Source of the DNA: Doris montereyensis
Lineage: Eukaryota > Mollusca > Gastropoda > Nudibranchia > Dorididae
NCBI GenBank assembly: GCA_037039925.1
Contig: JAXRKP010000318.1
Location: forward strand, 93,501 to 157,500
Direction: 5' to 3'
Length of the DNA stretch: 64,000 bases
This document shows, in pieces, positions 63,371 through 64,000 of the stretch. The notes under the pieces were generated by a model. The model worked only from the letters and a program-made list of their open reading frames with translations. It was not told the origin of the DNA and did no database searches. Each line of letters begins with the position of its first letter. Within the stretch, counting starts at the first letter, position 1. Made by a program: the position numbers and the translations under genes.

Positions 63371-64000
<630 letters not shown>

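Overview
This window is animal nuclear DNA: AT-rich, with intron-split genes using GT-AG splice sites, AATAAA signals, and many SINEs, LINE fragments and long CT/GA/TA microsatellites. Gene content and repeat style suggest an invertebrate, most likely a lophotrochozoan such as a mollusc. That placement is inference; nothing here fixes the species.

Five host genes can be read. A KLHL2/3-type BTB-BACK-Kelch gene (+) lies at 4747-15377 in 12 coding exons. IQCK (+) lies at 25480-34553 in seven exons. OXLD1 (-) lies at 42363-42805. CCDC137 (+) lies at 48986-56338, with its first exon unresolved. An intron-containing linker histone H1 (-) lies at 59769-63176. They share no single pathway: a CUL3 ubiquitin-ligase adaptor, an IQ-motif protein, a small mitochondrial-type protein, a basic coiled-coil protein and a chromatin protein. 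OXLD1 and CCDC137 are head to head, as I recall them being in human.

Layout: 0.6-3.1 kb decayed LINE; 4.7-15.4 kb KLHL gene, with a second LINE in intron 4 and SINEs in intron 8; 15.4-25 kb non-coding DNA ending in giant CT repeats; 25.5-34.6 kb IQCK, with LINE scraps, a TA repeat and a long-inverted-repeat MITE in its introns; 36.6-41.0 kb Ty3/gypsy element with two LTRs and a 4-bp target duplication; 41-48.9 kb OXLD1 and non-coding DNA; 49-56.3 kb CCDC137; 56.9-63.2 kb SINE-dense DNA holding the H1 gene; GA repeat to the end.

Two observations stand out. First, the inside of the gypsy element is a fine-scale, collinear mosaic of retroelement sequence and the roughly 3.4 kb of host DNA (including OXLD1) that follows the element. 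Seventeen exact shared blocks of 12-25 bp occur in the same order in both. The likeliest cause is a hybrid assembly consensus of two haplotypes. Second, all five genes carry single-base frameshifts inside otherwise conserved exons with good splice sites, which points to residual assembly indels rather than pseudogenes. I found no convincing new biological system. The best biological leads are the conserved OXLD1/CCDC137 pair, the embryonic-type H1, the SINE families that share a head but differ in body, and the long-TIR MITE.
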